Positions 35,630 through 48,461 of a stretch of 64,000 nt of DNA are shown here, piece after piece; the first letter of the stretch is position 1; every line of letters begins with the position of its first letter. A program made the translations under genes and the position numbers. Source of the stretch: Klebsormidium nitens (lineage: Eukaryota; Streptophyta; Klebsormidiophyceae; Klebsormidiales; Klebsormidiaceae); NCBI GenBank assembly GCA_000708835.1, contig DF237181.1:62001-126000 (forward strand). The letters are read 5' to 3'. The notes beneath the pieces were generated by a model that saw nothing but the letters and a program-made list of their open reading frames with translations, was not told the origin of the DNA and did no database searches.

Positions 35630-38600
35630 TTAGTCCGTGGCCCGTTTCGAAGGAACAGGCCGGCCTCCCTTAGGCTGGTTAAAGTGTTGCAACAGAAACA
35701 CGACTGCAATCGCCACGATCAGGCACCCCACTAGCGTGCTAAACATCAACGCCCCGGGCTGCCGCACCTGCGCAAACCCGTAATACCCCTCGAAGCTCGT
35801 CAGTATCAAATCATTCAGCCCGTCGTTATTGAAGTCCGCCACCAACAGCGGCGCGATTGGCTTCGCTGGCAGCGAAAACTCCACCAGCCGGCTCCCGGTG
35901 GGGGAGATGAGCACCGCGTCCTTGTCCCCGGCCGCGAGGATGAGCTCGGGGGATCCCCCCGACCGCAGGGGCATGGCGAGGAGCGTGGGGACGGAGCGGT
36001 CGGCCTGCACGCCCGCTGGCGTGAACGGGTTGGACCAGCTGGCGGGGGACGCGACCTGCCACCGCCGCTGGCCGTGCCGGTGGTGCAGCGCCTCGGGGTT
36101 GTACGCCGTCACCTAGGAGATTGAGCAGAACGGTAAGAGAAGCGGGAACGCTTACGAAAGATATACGTAGCACAGGCTGGCAACAGGGAGGCTTACGAGA
36201 GCTAGGACGGTTTAAGAACCACTTGCAATCTCAAAATGCATGAGACGATGCAACCCGGAGGAGCGGGCAGAGAATTTGCTACGAAGCAAGCAGATACGAG
36301 GGCATTCGCAAGTGGTATGCTGAAAGGTACTCATCTGCGGAGACAAAAGCGCTCGATGATGCTTGTTGCGGTTAATCAACGTCTGTGCGGATGGTAACAA
36401 GGGGAGGCTAGATCCCGCAAAGCACTGATTCAATTGTCACAAGGACTGTGAGTAAAAAGGTTCCTTTCGTTGATTAAAAAAGCAGAACAGCTTTTTGAAA
36501 TGAAGCCGCGGTACAATGACCACACGTACCTCCCCTCGGCTGTTGAGGAAGATGGCCTCGCCGCGGCTGTTGCGCCGGTGGCGGTGACCGTCGGGAATCG
36601 GCATGAGCACAGGGGTTGCCACCTGGCACCATCAGCAGGGGGCATGTGACGTCAGCGGAACAAAGCAGATCTCGAAGTACAACAAAGGCTCGAAAGATGC
36701 AGGCAGCGAAGCAAGCGGGCGAGGGGGAAATGCCCCAGAAGCACAAGACTGTGCATGTGAAAAAGAGGCTGACATTCCGCAACGAGAGAAACGTCATGGT
36801 ACGGAAATGGAAGAGCATATGCCATTGGCCGCGAAGCTTTCCGCACCATGCTTCCGCGGTTTACATGCCCACGCCTACCGTCGCTTCATCATGCTGACTT
36901 CTAAGATGTACCGAGCCGAACGACACACCGAGGGGTCAACATGCTGACGATCTTGATAGCATTTGAGAGTTGTACCATAAGGAACGCGCCGCCTTACCTC
37001 GAGGGAGGCGAAGTCGTCGTGCGGCGCCCGGCCAAAGTGGCGACTCGCGAAGTTGGTCTCACTGAACATGGACGCGGGCCGGCAGATGGTGCCGTTGAAC
37101 AGCTGCTCGCGCACGGGGACGCCCTGCGAGCCGCCATGGCCAAACGCCGATGAGATAAAGAACCTTTCCGACAATAGAGAGGTCCGGACACACTAAGTAC
37201 CTGCTTCAGCGATAGGAACGAGGACCTTGCGTGCGAAGTATAAAGACTTCCACAAGCAGACGGCTTTCACAACAGCGTAAACAGATCATGTATGCTGCCA
37301 CACAGCGTCTCAGGCTGGACACTTTGGAGTATTGACTCGGTTTGCGGGCTGATTAAGACATGACAAGAGCAATTCTCACAGTATGGAATATGGAAAAGTC
37401 AGCGCTTCAATCAGAGTAGTACATCAATCTCTGTGGACTGTGACTAAACACGTGTGGGTTTCCAAGCATACAAGTTCGGCACATCCGTTTCCAGTCCCCT
37501 CTCACCGAGGTTGCTACAGCCCAGCACGGCTTGAGGGGCTCGTTCATCCCGGGGACCACGACGGTCTCCTGGCCGTGCCCGCCCGACGCCTGCACGTGGT
37601 CCAGGACCCCGTCACCATTGACGTCAGCATGCAGCTGGTGCGGCGGCAGCAGCAGCTTGCAGATGGTGCGCCCGCTGTACAGGTGGATCGCCTCGATGCC
37701 CTCCTTCAAATGGGCCACCAGCGCGTTGGTCACGCCCGCGTGGCTGCTGTTGGCCTGTGGAGGGGGGGTAGACAGGCGTGAGAAAGTGGCCCCCGAGAAG
37801 GGGGGAAGCAGTCTCTGGAAAGCAGTATGTGTAGACTGTCATAGGCACCAGGGCGATTTCACACCCGCATGGCTGCTCTTTGGCCGGGAAGGGGCAGGTC
37901 CGGAAGGGGTGAGAAAAGTGGCCTCCGAGAAGGGGGGCAGGATAACCACAGAGGCGGAAAGAGTAAAGACAAGAGGGTAAAGATACTGTCCAAGTCTGAC
38001 TCTTGTTGGCCTGGAAACGGAAGAACGTCCTTGAGTACTGTTCGCTTCAGGAGTCCGTGAAAGCTGGAACTAGGGACTGTGACAAGGGGCGCCCTCAATG
38101 CCTTATTTCGGCGGGGCTGCTGTTGACCTGAGCAGGGGGTTCAAAGAACGTGGAACAGCTACCCCCAAGATACGAAAAGGAGAAGTGTTAGGAGACAAAA
38201 GTTACTGTGTGAAAAGGAGCAGAGGCGGCAAGGTGCACTACGAGGGCGTTGGCCATCACGCAGAAGTGCCAGCGGTCGGCCTTGTGCAGGGGGGGGGCTC
38301 AGATCGTCAAGGCAGCAATTGTTTCGGGACAGTCCGTTTCAAGTTCTTCTTCAATACTTCCTACCGGGAAGAATATGCGACGCTTGAAGAGAGGGTACCT
38401 TTCGCTTTCTCATATCTGACCCGAATCACCACCTCGAACCCGTTGCTTCCTGTGCTTTTTTCGCTGTTTTCATCTTCTCACGGTAGCCCAGTTGAGCTTG
38501 CTCACCTTGGCTGCCCGCGGCTTGGTGGCCAGCTCCGCGGCTTTCCCCAGCGCGCGCGTTACCGGGTTGCTGTGATCCTTGCCGTGAGCTCCTTTGTGGG

Positions 38601-41564
38601 ACGAGTGAGGGCCGGGGGTTGCCTTGCCGCCCGGCGGGGTTCGCCGCCGGTGCTTCTCAAAGTGGGCCAGCTCAAAGTGCGTGTCACTGCGCCGGTCCTG
38701 CAGATTGTTGACGTCGTACGTGAGGACCATGGTGTATGTTTCTGACAGGATATGAAGGATTAACGCTTCCTGTCTACTCAAGAATGGAAGCTCGTACAAG
38801 ATGCAGAGCGCTCCCAGCAATCGTCGAAAGTTGAGCTTGCTGAAGACAGGGAAGACAATTGACAGGTTGGTGTCCCCTGCCTGTGGCCTGACAGACAAGC
38901 CTCGGAGGACCACCTCGTAAACCGACCACACCTCTTTTGCTCGCTCCTTGAGCGATGAAATAAGCCTGAAAACTAACTCGGGACAACTTGGTCATTATCC
39001 TTGTCTCGGATCCTCGTCCTTTGATCGTGATCGGCAGGGCCTTCCTTGGACATGCCCGAAGGCGACCAGCTTTGCTTTGATTGCTCTATCTACTATTGTC
39101 CACTTGGCAAGATGCATTCTCGAGCCTTCACTTCCGCAAATATAACTGGACATTCAGAAACAACAACTTTCTTGGGTAAGGAAATGATCAGAGGGCAGGT
39201 GTATGAAAAAGCGAATCTAATTAGGCAGAGAAACGGACAACAAAAATAATCGACACTGCTCACCCATCGGTGCGGCATCACGTCCAGCACCGCCTCCCGG
39301 AACTCGCGGCACTCGGCCTCCCCAAAGTGGCGCGCCCCCAGCGCACTCGCGTCTAGTTTGTAGTTGTGCTGCGGCAGCAATTGCTCGCTCAGCGCGCTGC
39401 CGTCGCGCCGGAAGTCCTTGCTGTCGTGCTTCCACCGCAGCGCGCCGTCGCCGCCCGAGTACGCGTAGTACGAGAAGTGGCGCTCCTTGGTGCCAGCCGC
39501 ACCGCCAGTGACGTCCTCCAAGTTCTGTGGAGAGATGCGGCGGCGTTTTCGATTCTCCATTCAAGCTCAAGAGTCTTAGTCTCATGATTTCAACACTCTA
39601 TGCAGCTTTGGTAATGGTGCATGTTGAACTTTTCAATGTCAAGGACGATGCACTAGTAGTTCAAAGCAGGACAGATGACAAAATCATGGGGCACAGGTCG
39701 TACTGAGCGTTCTCTTCGTACTTGCTGCTTGGCAATTCGATCAAACGAAACGGCAACTGTTTGTAAAAAGACAGCGTGAGTTTTTGAGACACCAAGAGTG
39801 GTGTCTCGAAGAGATGCATGCCTTCGCTAAACCAGGAACGACAGGAATGCCACGGATGCACTACCTGTGCATCAAGCCTTCTAAAAAGTTGCTCGAAGTC
39901 GACTTGAACAGGTGTGCGATCTGGCCAGTCTCTTGCGTCGCAAACTAGCGTCTACATAAGTACTGAGTACTGTCTTCGTACATAGACAGTTTATGCACCG
40001 CCTTCTCGTCAGCTCGAGGACGTACCGCTTTCTTGTCAGCTGATCTCCTCAGCTTGGCGGCCGCCTCCTCTGCTGACAGCTCCGCCGCCAGGGGGTCCGC
40101 CAGCTGTGGGGCAACCTCCATGCTGCCCCCCACAATGACGGAACCCCGGTCCCCCGAGCGCAGGGTGTGGTTGCCAATGTGAATGGCCACCTCGCGGTGG
40201 TGCGCACCATGGGGGAAATCCTCCTGAAGACCAGGTGCTCTTGAATTGTGTTTGTTCTCGTTTTTCAAGTGCTGGGGTGGATTATGGAAAGGGGGGAATC
40301 CAGACTGTCAATGAAGTTTCTGGAAGATCCCCTCGGGTTGAAAGTATCACGAACGAACAATGTTTCCGAGAGCTATGTATGAAAGCATACGCAATTATTA
40401 CGGGTTCTAAAGACGGGTTCGATTGAAGCACTCTAAGTCCTGGCATAGTCCAGTCAGTCAGGCGTGTGGTGTCCGCAGAACGTTCCCCTCCAGAACGACT
40501 CCGCGCCTGGATTCCGCTCTTCTCTGAGCACTCCCTACCGCATCCAATTTCCCCGACAGCTCACCTGGACGTTGTTTTCCCACAGCAGCTTGAGGTTGTG
40601 GTCAAAGCACAGGATCGACCACCCCGCGGTGACCACCACTATGACCTGCTTTCTGGCGCCCTCCCGGGGACTGTTTCTGGGGCCGTCTAGGCTGCCTGCG
40701 GCCAGAGCCACTGGAGTGCGCCCTGTTGCTACACGGACTCTGGACGGAAGGAGGGAGGTCTGTGCTCGAACGACCGTCTGCTTGAAGAGGCCGGCCTTGC
40801 TCCTGCGCCCGGGGTCCAATACCTGTGGCAAAATTAAATAGATCTGAAGCTGACGGTAGAGCTTCTTTGAGAGAAGGTGGCGCTGCGATGAAGGAGACCC
40901 TGCAACGACCTGATGAGGGGCCGTGAAAGAACTCGCAGGATCCATAAGAACCATCAGGATTCGATTTACTTTCCTGATTGATCCAGCTTTCCAAATTATC
41001 AGCTTGCTGGTCGATGCCACAAACTCACTCAAAAGCTCAGGGCAGAAGCGCAGATGGCAGACAGCCTATGGGAACTCCGAGCAAACGCTGTGTTTATTCA
41101 GCAACGCGCAGTGCTCACCATAAGCTTTGAATCATGGGTCACAATGACCACCTCGCTGCGCCCATCGCCGTTGAGGTCTGCCACCACTGGCGGCGGGAGC
41201 GGGTCACCCTCGAGAGCAAGCATGCCCGCGGGCTGGCTGTCATGTGACCACTCCTCTTGAAACGAGAATTGGCCTTCATTCTGCGGCAAATGGGGATTGA
41301 GTTGACTGCTTGTTTCTGATGCTGTGAGAAAAGGTGGTCAGCATTCAGAGCTTTTATTGCAGCCGAGTCCAGCAAGCAGTGACTTCTACAATCGAACAGT
41401 TGAGGGCCTTCTGAAGAGACTCAGACACAATCGCGATTGCATAGTACAACAATTCATTGAAAGTGGAACCGCCAGCTAAACTTCGAGCAAGGGGCGCATA
41501 CCTGAAGGCAGACGAGAATTGCAAAAGCAGCCAGTAGGAGGATGCCAAGGTCGCGCTTCCTCAT
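35630..41564 (-). CDS. NERD1: NERD1-like FG-GAP repeat membrane protein
   Basis: Orthologue of Arabidopsis NERD1, an integrin-alpha-like FG-GAP protein of the endomembrane system. NERD1 is linked to root growth and exocyst-related cell-wall deposition. Minus-strand exons: 41564-41502, 41280-41119, 40822-40565, 40223-40026, 39524-39264, 38697-38506, 37754-37506, 37123-36998, 36622-36530 and 36112-35630. They give 694 residues in phase. The N-terminal hydrophobic anchor is MRKRDLGILLLAAFAILVCL. Calcium-loop-like motifs DLNGDGRSE, DVNGDGVLD and DFNNDGLND mark beta-propeller blades. Other conserved pieces are VVTAGWSILCFDHNLKLLWE, EDFPHGAHHREVAIHIGNHT, LLPQHNYKLDASAL, CREFREAVLDVMPHRW and KEGIEAIHLYSGRTICKL. 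One transmembrane helix (ALMFSTLVGCLIVAIAVVFL) lies near the C-terminus, with a short basic tail. The intron before exon 7 carries repeated partial copies of that exon's start. The exon 6-7 junction lacks a stretch seen in the plant protein, so one small exon may be missed. Confidence 0.93.
37724..38290 (-). repeat. Diverged repeats of an exon acceptor inside a NERD1 intron
   Basis: On the minus strand the true exon 7 starts at 37754 with GCCAACAGCAGCCACGCGGG. Related sequences occur upstream in the intron. Around 37855-37885 a copy reads GCCAAAGAGCAGCCATGCGG and continues with GTGTGA...CGCCCTGGTG. Around 38110-38140, GCTCAG is followed by GTCAACAGCAGCCCCGC. Around 38232-38275, GCCGACCGCTGG continues into GTGATGGCCAACGCCCTCGT. 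The intron 5' of the first copies also repeats a GAGAAAGTGGCC...GAGAAGGGGGG block (37780-37803 and 37911-37938). Confidence 0.65.
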
Positions 41565-42538
41565 TGTTAATGCAGTCAGTTGGACTACTTAGATCTTCTC
41601 CTCCCCCAATACTTCGCCACCTTGTTGAGAGCATCACCAGCAGGCCAGTCGTCCCATCACGGTTGATGAGCTTGCATTCAAGGTTGCTGGCAGTGGCGGC
41701 TGGGCAGAGAGAGAGAAGATGCATAATACGGTACATGTTTCAAAGCATAGCTGACTTCGTGCCCTGGCCCTGGGCCTGGTGTGCTGGCTAGGCTGGGGGG
41801 CAGGTTCAGACTGCTGCAAAAGAAAAGCGGCCGATTTGACACTAAATACCAAGTCACTCTGCCGCCGGCTCTAGGCGCCAGGGCCGGGTCAGCCTCAGGA
41901 CAGAGCCAGCCCTTAGACTGAGAATTTGAATCTTAAACCGTCCAAAGAAGGTACAATTAGTGTCAAGTTTTCTAAGAAATTGCGCCTAGAAATATAATGT
42001 AGGTACCGTAGCTCTTGTTTCACCTGAGCTCCTGATGTCAGTGAGAGAAATGCAGCGCCACAATTGCTCCACTAGATAATTATAATTTATATAGTGATCC
42101 GCATTCAATTTCAACTTCAGGGGAGCTGGGTCCGCATGCTGGCACAAGCAATGGGCGTTTGACGTGAGCTGGTTGGTCCCGGGGTTGTGCATCATGGACG
42201 ATTTTGCAGGAAGGGGCCACCCTGGGTTGCTGAAGGACGATTCTGTGGCACATTCAGATGAGAGAAGGCGAGAATGCAGCCTATGACTTCTTTGCTTCGA
42301 CGGACTGTTGGACAGTGCATTGCTCCGGTTGCATTTGGCTTTGCATCATCCCTTTTGTTGCAGGAAACCAAGCAATGAAAGGATGCCAGTTTCAGAATTA
42401 GGGTTTGGGGGCAATGAGATATGCGTGATGGGGGCGATAAGTTTGCAGCCAATAACCACTTTTCTAACTATTCTAACAGATCTCTCCTTGATTTGCAGTG
42501 AGGCATGGGATAGTCACTGGCCCCCAGAGAAGAGTCCC
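41565..42538. promoter_or_regulatory. Divergent upstream region between NERD1 and the coiled-coil gene
   Basis: The start codons are 974 bp apart and face away. A TTTGCAG acceptor-like site at 42492-42498 just before the downstream start may end a 5' UTR intron. No coding exons are seen and promoter motifs are not assigned. Confidence 0.45.
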
Positions 42539-45500
42539 ATGGCTTCCCCTCTCAATGACCTGGCGGCCCGGGTTAGAGGGGCGCTCAGTGAGGATGAGGA
42601 GGATGCAGACACCGTGTACACCGATGAACTGCTCAAGCTGAGGAGTGCAGTCAATGAGAAGGTGAGAGATTGACCGCAGCAACTATCAGCATGCCCTTGT
42701 CGCTGTCATGCTGGACAGGGGCATAAGCTGGCATTCAAACCATCTGGTGTCGCCCTCACGTGGTATATTTCCAGCAGACCTAAGGGCATGGCTAGTGGTG
42801 CGTTGTGCCCCACCTCTACAAGGTTTGGCAGTTTAAATTTTACTCTCAAACTTGCAGGGTACGCTTAGCAGAAGGCTAGCAAATCTATGCGTGCCTCACC
42901 TTCCTCCCCTAGCTAACGATGAAGGAAACTATCAGTCTGTGTCCACTTCTTTGTACATACTCAAGGGGCAGCCCGCTCTCTTCCTGGGTACAAAAACCTG
43001 AGCAAGCCTACAAAATTCTGGCACTCCAGGAGTTGGAGCTGGTCGAGCTGCGTGAGAGCCACATGCATCTCCTGGAGCGGAGTGCGGAGGCCCGCACCAA
43101 CTGGGAGGAAGCAGTGGCCTCAAAGGACAGAGCAATCGACCAGCTGCAAGAGGCGCTGCGAGCAAAGGAGAAGGCGCTGGAGAGAATGGATGGCAACTTG
43201 AGGGAGGCTAAGAAGCAGCTGCAGGATGCCCAAGGACTGCAGGTAGGTTGGACGGACCAAAGCACCGTGTGGGGCAACTCCCTGATTGCTGAGCTATCCT
43301 CATCTTTTGCCTCCATCTTTCTGCCAATGCTCTTCTGAGTTGGTCAGAACGGTGGAGATAGCACAGTGCCTGAGCACAGCTCTATATGTTCCCCCAACGA
43401 GGCTACGCTTGGAAGTAGAACGCGATGAGTTAAAGAACAGACTTTGCTGAGATTGGCAGTGGAAGATAATGTCCACTTAAGTCAAACTGACTAGATTATC
43501 TTCATCTGTTGCTTTATCTGCATTTGTTTCATGGTGTGACGTTCAAGTCTCTTGTGTGTTCTCACACAGGCGCACAAGATCTCAGAGCTCGAAGGCATGG
43601 TGGACGACTTGAAAGAGGAGAATGATGCACATCAGAAGCAGCGACAGAAGGTGAGGTGCTCGCTCCATAATCCATAGAAACTCTCGATTCAGGGGATACA
43701 CAGTTTTCCGGTCGAAGTCAACATAATGTGAGACAGGACTCTGACCTGCTCAATACCGTCACTGTCTTTTATTAGTCATCTATCGTTTGATCAGCAAGAT
43801 CATGGAACTTGGTCGGGAAGTGTCTGGCAAATCCAACAAACATAAGGTTGTTGCATTAGTGATCCCTTTCTGTATTGTCCGATCCGGCCCGCTCCTCTGA
43901 GCTATGAGAGTGAGGGGCATCTTTTCGTCTTGAACACTTGGCCCCCAACTCAAGAATGGCGTTGTATGTGTACAGGACGTCTCTGAAATCAAGGCGCTGC
44001 GCTCCCAGCACCAAACGAACCGAGAAGATCTTGCAGTCGCAAGCGAGCAGCAGCAGGGGATTGAGCATGCCCTCACGAGGTAAGACGAAAGCCGATCGGC
44101 CTTGTCTGTGCGTGTTCCTGTGGAGTTGCGACTGCTGCACTGCAATCACAACCCGGGGCTAGCACCAGTTACAACCTCTCTCTTCTTGTTTAGAAGGAAC
44201 TGGCTGGCTTTTCCAAAAGACGCCACTACATGCTACTGTCTGACTTTACCTTCTTGATGTCTGCCGTATTGAATCTCCGAAGCTTCAAAACTTGTTGATT
44301 ACCTCGACGGGTATGTCTTTTGGAACCTTATGAGAAGTTGCAGCAGAGTGGCTCAAGTGTCTGACGTTCCGAGATCACGTCTTGCGCAGGCAGCAGAAGC
44401 AGCTCGAGGCGCTGGATAAGGAAAACCGCCAGCTCCGGAGCAGCCTGGAGGCGGCGGAGCGGATGACGGAGAAGCTGAGGAAGGACCTCATGGGGCAGCA
44501 GGACGTCACGCTGCAGGCCAGCCAAGCCAAGGTGAGCCAACCAACTGGTGCACCTTCAAGGCGCACCTCTTGCTGGATAGCTGGTTGTCGAGTAGGCTCG
44601 TCCATGGATCCGACCTTACTTTCTCTAAGACCAACTTTGAACAAGGCCGACCATCGGTCCACTGAGATTGCTACACAGAATGAATGAGATCTCTGTGGAT
44701 GGGCTTTGCTTCCTGGAAGCCGATGCCCTGTACTCGGAGGCTCGACGGCTATTGACAGGCGTGCCCCAATGATTGCTCTGCACATCTCGGCCCGTCATTT
44801 CCTAAGCCTCGGGAATTGAAACGACCTTATTTTGGCAGAAGCAAACGTTCTTTTTCCTATTGCAAACGCTTCTTACAGGAACTAATGGCGAGAGAGATCC
44901 AAAGCCGTGTTGAGGAGTTGCAGTCTCAGATGGTGGAGCTTCAGGTAGGACCTGATCTGTATTGCCTTGAGCTTCTGGCTACTGTCTGTATCCGACCATG
45001 TTCACGTCTCTGGCAGAACAACGCTGCATCCCAAAAAAGCATCATCTTTTTGTGATTTTGCGGCCGATTTGCGCATGCCGGTGATTCCCTGCCGGCATGG
45101 CTCGGATGACGTTCTCGCATTGTCGCGTAGTCAAATCGAAGCCATTTGATTCGATTCGACGCACGGATAACTCTGCAGAACTATTCACTGAAAAGCATCC
45201 GAGTCGAACGCCGTCGGTGTCAAAACTCTTAAGTCGCCAGCAATACAGGCATTTGACATGTGGAGCACTCTTTAACCTCGTCTAACGTGTCCATCGTACG
45301 TCCTGTGCGTTTCTTTCCGCCGCTTCTAGGCCTTCCTGTCCCTCGTGCTTCGTCCTCAACTAGTTGTGCCTTTGTCACGGACAGGTGGTTTGGTCGCCTG
45401 GGACGGCTAGCACCGCGCTGTCTTGCTGACTCGTTTCGGACGTCCTGTAGCAAGGGGTGGCGTCCAAGGAGGCGTCCGTGCAGCGGCACCGCGAGAAGAA

Positions 45501-48461
45501 CAAGCGGCTGCAGGCCGAGCTGAAGCTGAAGCTGGCTGCACTGGAGCAGGCGGGCGCAGACAAGCAGCAGCTGCAAGCGGAGGTCGGCAGGTGAGGCCAG
45601 GGGGATTTCCCGACAGTCGGTGCCCTTTCAGGCATGGGCGTTCGTGTCAGTCGACGGTTCGGAATACAGGATTCTCGATCGGCAAGCTGTTGTATGGGGT
45701 TGAGAACCGTGAACACTGACGTTCCGGATCTCGAGCAAGTCTTTCCGCTCTGATGGCCATTTTCAGCAGATCTTTTGTTTTTGCAGCTTGCGAAACAGAT
45801 GGGGCTCTTTAATCCCAGCGGTCAAGAAGCACTGAGTATTGCTGTGTCGATCTCGATATGACACGCTCTAGTCACTCTGGTCCGCTTACTCTCGCTTCCC
45901 GCAGGCTGCGCACCGTTAACACGGAGCTTGACCAGCACTGCAATAAGCTGAAGCGGGCGGCCGTGTCGTTGGAAGAGAAGCTAGCCGCAGTGCGGGAGGA
46001 GCTCAGCGCTGCGAAAAGGTCAGCAGCGGGCAGGTCACCCCTGCAATCACAACAACGGGCTTTTGAGACAAGTAGAAGAGAATTCTGCTGTGATGCTGGC
46101 TCCGGATTTTCATCCTGATCTTGGCTGCTCTCGTTCATCGACTATCCTTGTGCGACGCCGGTTTCGCCGCAAGTAGGTTATGCTCCGAGTGAGAGAGCCA
46201 TCGTCTTTCCTTCTTACGTCGTCGAGCACTACTCAGCCGTCGGCGACCTGTTTTGAAGCACTGCTGTTCTATAAAAAGTCCTCCAGAGCTCGAGCCAGCT
46301 GGTTTCGTATTGTCAAAGCCAAGACTTAGATATTGGGCGTCCGAGGGTCTCATTCGCAAAGGAACGACTATCGGTCCTTCTTCGTTGCGCAATCAGACTC
46401 AATGAAGTAAGCCAATCTTTTTTTGTTCCCATTCCTGAGGACACCTTTGCAACCGTTGAACCGCTTTAGACACCCAGGGGCTCCTAGCCCGCTCGCAACC
46501 TGAAGCCGACCGTTTATCGGATGTCCGCAAAGGCCTATTCTTGCACTCACACTGATTGTTCGTCGCTTTCTCAGGTGGGCCACCGACTCCGACCTGACCG
46601 ACATGGTGGACGGCCTGCGGGCGGAGCTGCGACAGAGCCGCCAGGAAGCGGAAGGTACGCGCGGCGCAGCAGTCCCACTCTTGGAGTATTTGGGAACTCC
46701 GCCTCTGATATGACGTCAGCACGAGGTGCCTGAATGGCGGAAGTTCAAACTTTCTCGTCGAAATGGCGGCCGCGTACGTAGCTGGGTCAGCAGAGGGAAG
46801 TCTTCGAGCGGCCTTGTGTGGCATAGTTTCAGTGCGCTCGATTTGGTTGCAAGGGTTGGAGCAGCGTGCCTATTGAGACTATGGCATCTGCAGAGTGATA
46901 GTACCTCAACCGCCGACCAGTTTTGACCGAGTGGCTCCGGCAGGTCTTAGGCACTATCTTTTCGAAGGGGTAATCGAGAGATCTGCGCACTTTATAGCAA
47001 GCAAAATTTGTAAACAAGGTAAATTTCTTGTCAGGCAAATGCTCAAAGCCACAAGGTTCGATGACGTGATGTTGTGGACCTATTAACCAGATTGCCCCTC
47101 GCATCCTGTGCTAGTCTGTCCTTGACCGCGCAGAGCTCTTGCGAAAGTCAAGCGAAAAGTCTCTGTCTCCGAACCACAGACCTGGCGGCCGAGCTTGCAA
47201 AGCAGAAAGGGGCGCACGCGTCCGACGTCCGGCGGAAGCTGCACTCGCTAGAAAAGAAGCACCGACTCCAGATGCAAGAAGCCAAGGTGCGGCCTCAAAC
47301 TCGCCTTATGCCAAACCTAAGTCGGTCTGCTCCGGGGCGTTAAGTCGTATTTGAGAAGCATAGAAAGCCGGAACATTCTAGAAGAGACCTGATGCAAGTG
47401 TCCATCTTTTGCTGCCTCGCTGCTTGTCGATGAGCAATCAGGCTCACCCTCAGCTTCTTTGATCCTTGAAACTGAAACATTCCAGCACTTCTGCAAGTAC
47501 CCTTCTCCTCGCGAAGTGCGCGAAAGTGCCCGACAAGCTCTAGTTCGTTGCTTGCAGTTGAAACTCGAAACGCGGATAGCGGAGCTGGAGGCGGCCCTTC
47601 ACCGGGAGCGAATGCTAGCGAGCGTCGCCCGGATGGACACGTCAGTCCAGGAGGGCCGCCACCGGGCCAGCTCCGAAGGTGAGCACCGGCCCGTTTGCAG
47701 CATTGCAAATCTGTTCTGATGATGTTTGAAATCGTGTCAATCCAGCAGTTTCTTAAAGCTCGGGGGTCTGTTACTGCTCCGACCCGAAACGTAGACAGCG
47801 TGCTCTTTTGTTGCTCGAGAATTCTTCAGGTGTTGCTTTTCAATTGACTTGGCGGTAGGAGATCACGTGACGTGTTGTTCGCGAAGTTCGTCGACAACAT
47901 CGGCCTACCCGGATGTTGAATGTGGGCATTGTCGACTGTGACTTTATTAATTCTTCGTACATTCGGTTCAATTCCAGAAAACAGGTTGTCAGTCTTCCCC
48001 AACGGTGACTGTATCTCAGCGTGGCCGTCGTGTGCAGATCTCGACCGACAAAGGGAAGAAACATGGCGGCGCATGGAAGAGGACCTGCGAGCACAGCTGC
48101 GAGAACGGGACAAACAGCTGGCGGAGGCCGAGCGCTTCCAGGCTGAGGTGAGAAGAGATCAAGATTACAAAAGCTGGTAGGGCTTCTCTGCTCCTCTTAC
48201 ATGCTTGGTTCAACGCTTGCATTGAACCCAGCTTCGATGGCTCTAACGTGTCACAAGGGGCAGCTTGTTAAGCTCGACGAAGCCCTCTCGTACTTTCCAA
48301 CCCTCTTTAGCCGTTTCTGAGTTGTACGAGGTACTGAAACTTGATTCAAAACTGAATTCGGGTGTCTCTAAACGGAACGGGTTGCGTTTGGTGCGCTGCA
48401 GCTGGAGAAAGTGGTTCGACGATTAGCGGCGAGGACCCTGGGCAAGGACGTGGCAGCTTGA
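42539..48461 (+). CDS. Coiled-coil protein of unknown function
   Basis: I do not recognise the family. Exons that join in phase: 42539-42661, 43030-43242, 43570-43650, 43799-43846 (weak GTTGTT donor, uncertain), 43976-44079, 44390-44531, 44879-44944, 45451-45590, 45905-46018, 46575-46654, about 47153-47286, 47558-47678, 48038-48147 and 48402-48461. They give about 510 residues. After an acidic start (MASPLNDLAARVRGALSEDE), nearly all the protein is predicted coiled coil, rich in Glu, Lys, Gln, Arg and Leu with heptad spacing. Examples are DKENRQLRSSLEAAERMTEK and LETRIAELEAALHRERM. There is no membrane segment, signal peptide or catalytic motif. It ends with LEKVVRRLAARTLGKD. The junction before the exon near 47153 is unresolved: the strong acceptor at 47133 gives the wrong phase, and a weaker CAAG at 47152 restores it. 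A structural, tethering or centrosome-like role is possible but not shown. Confidence 0.75.

Noticed and set aside
38098-38745. 215-residue open frame on the plus strand across NERD1 exon 6 and its intron.
   Set aside because: It overlaps a clear NERD1 exon on the other strand and has no recognisable domain. Treated as a shadow frame.
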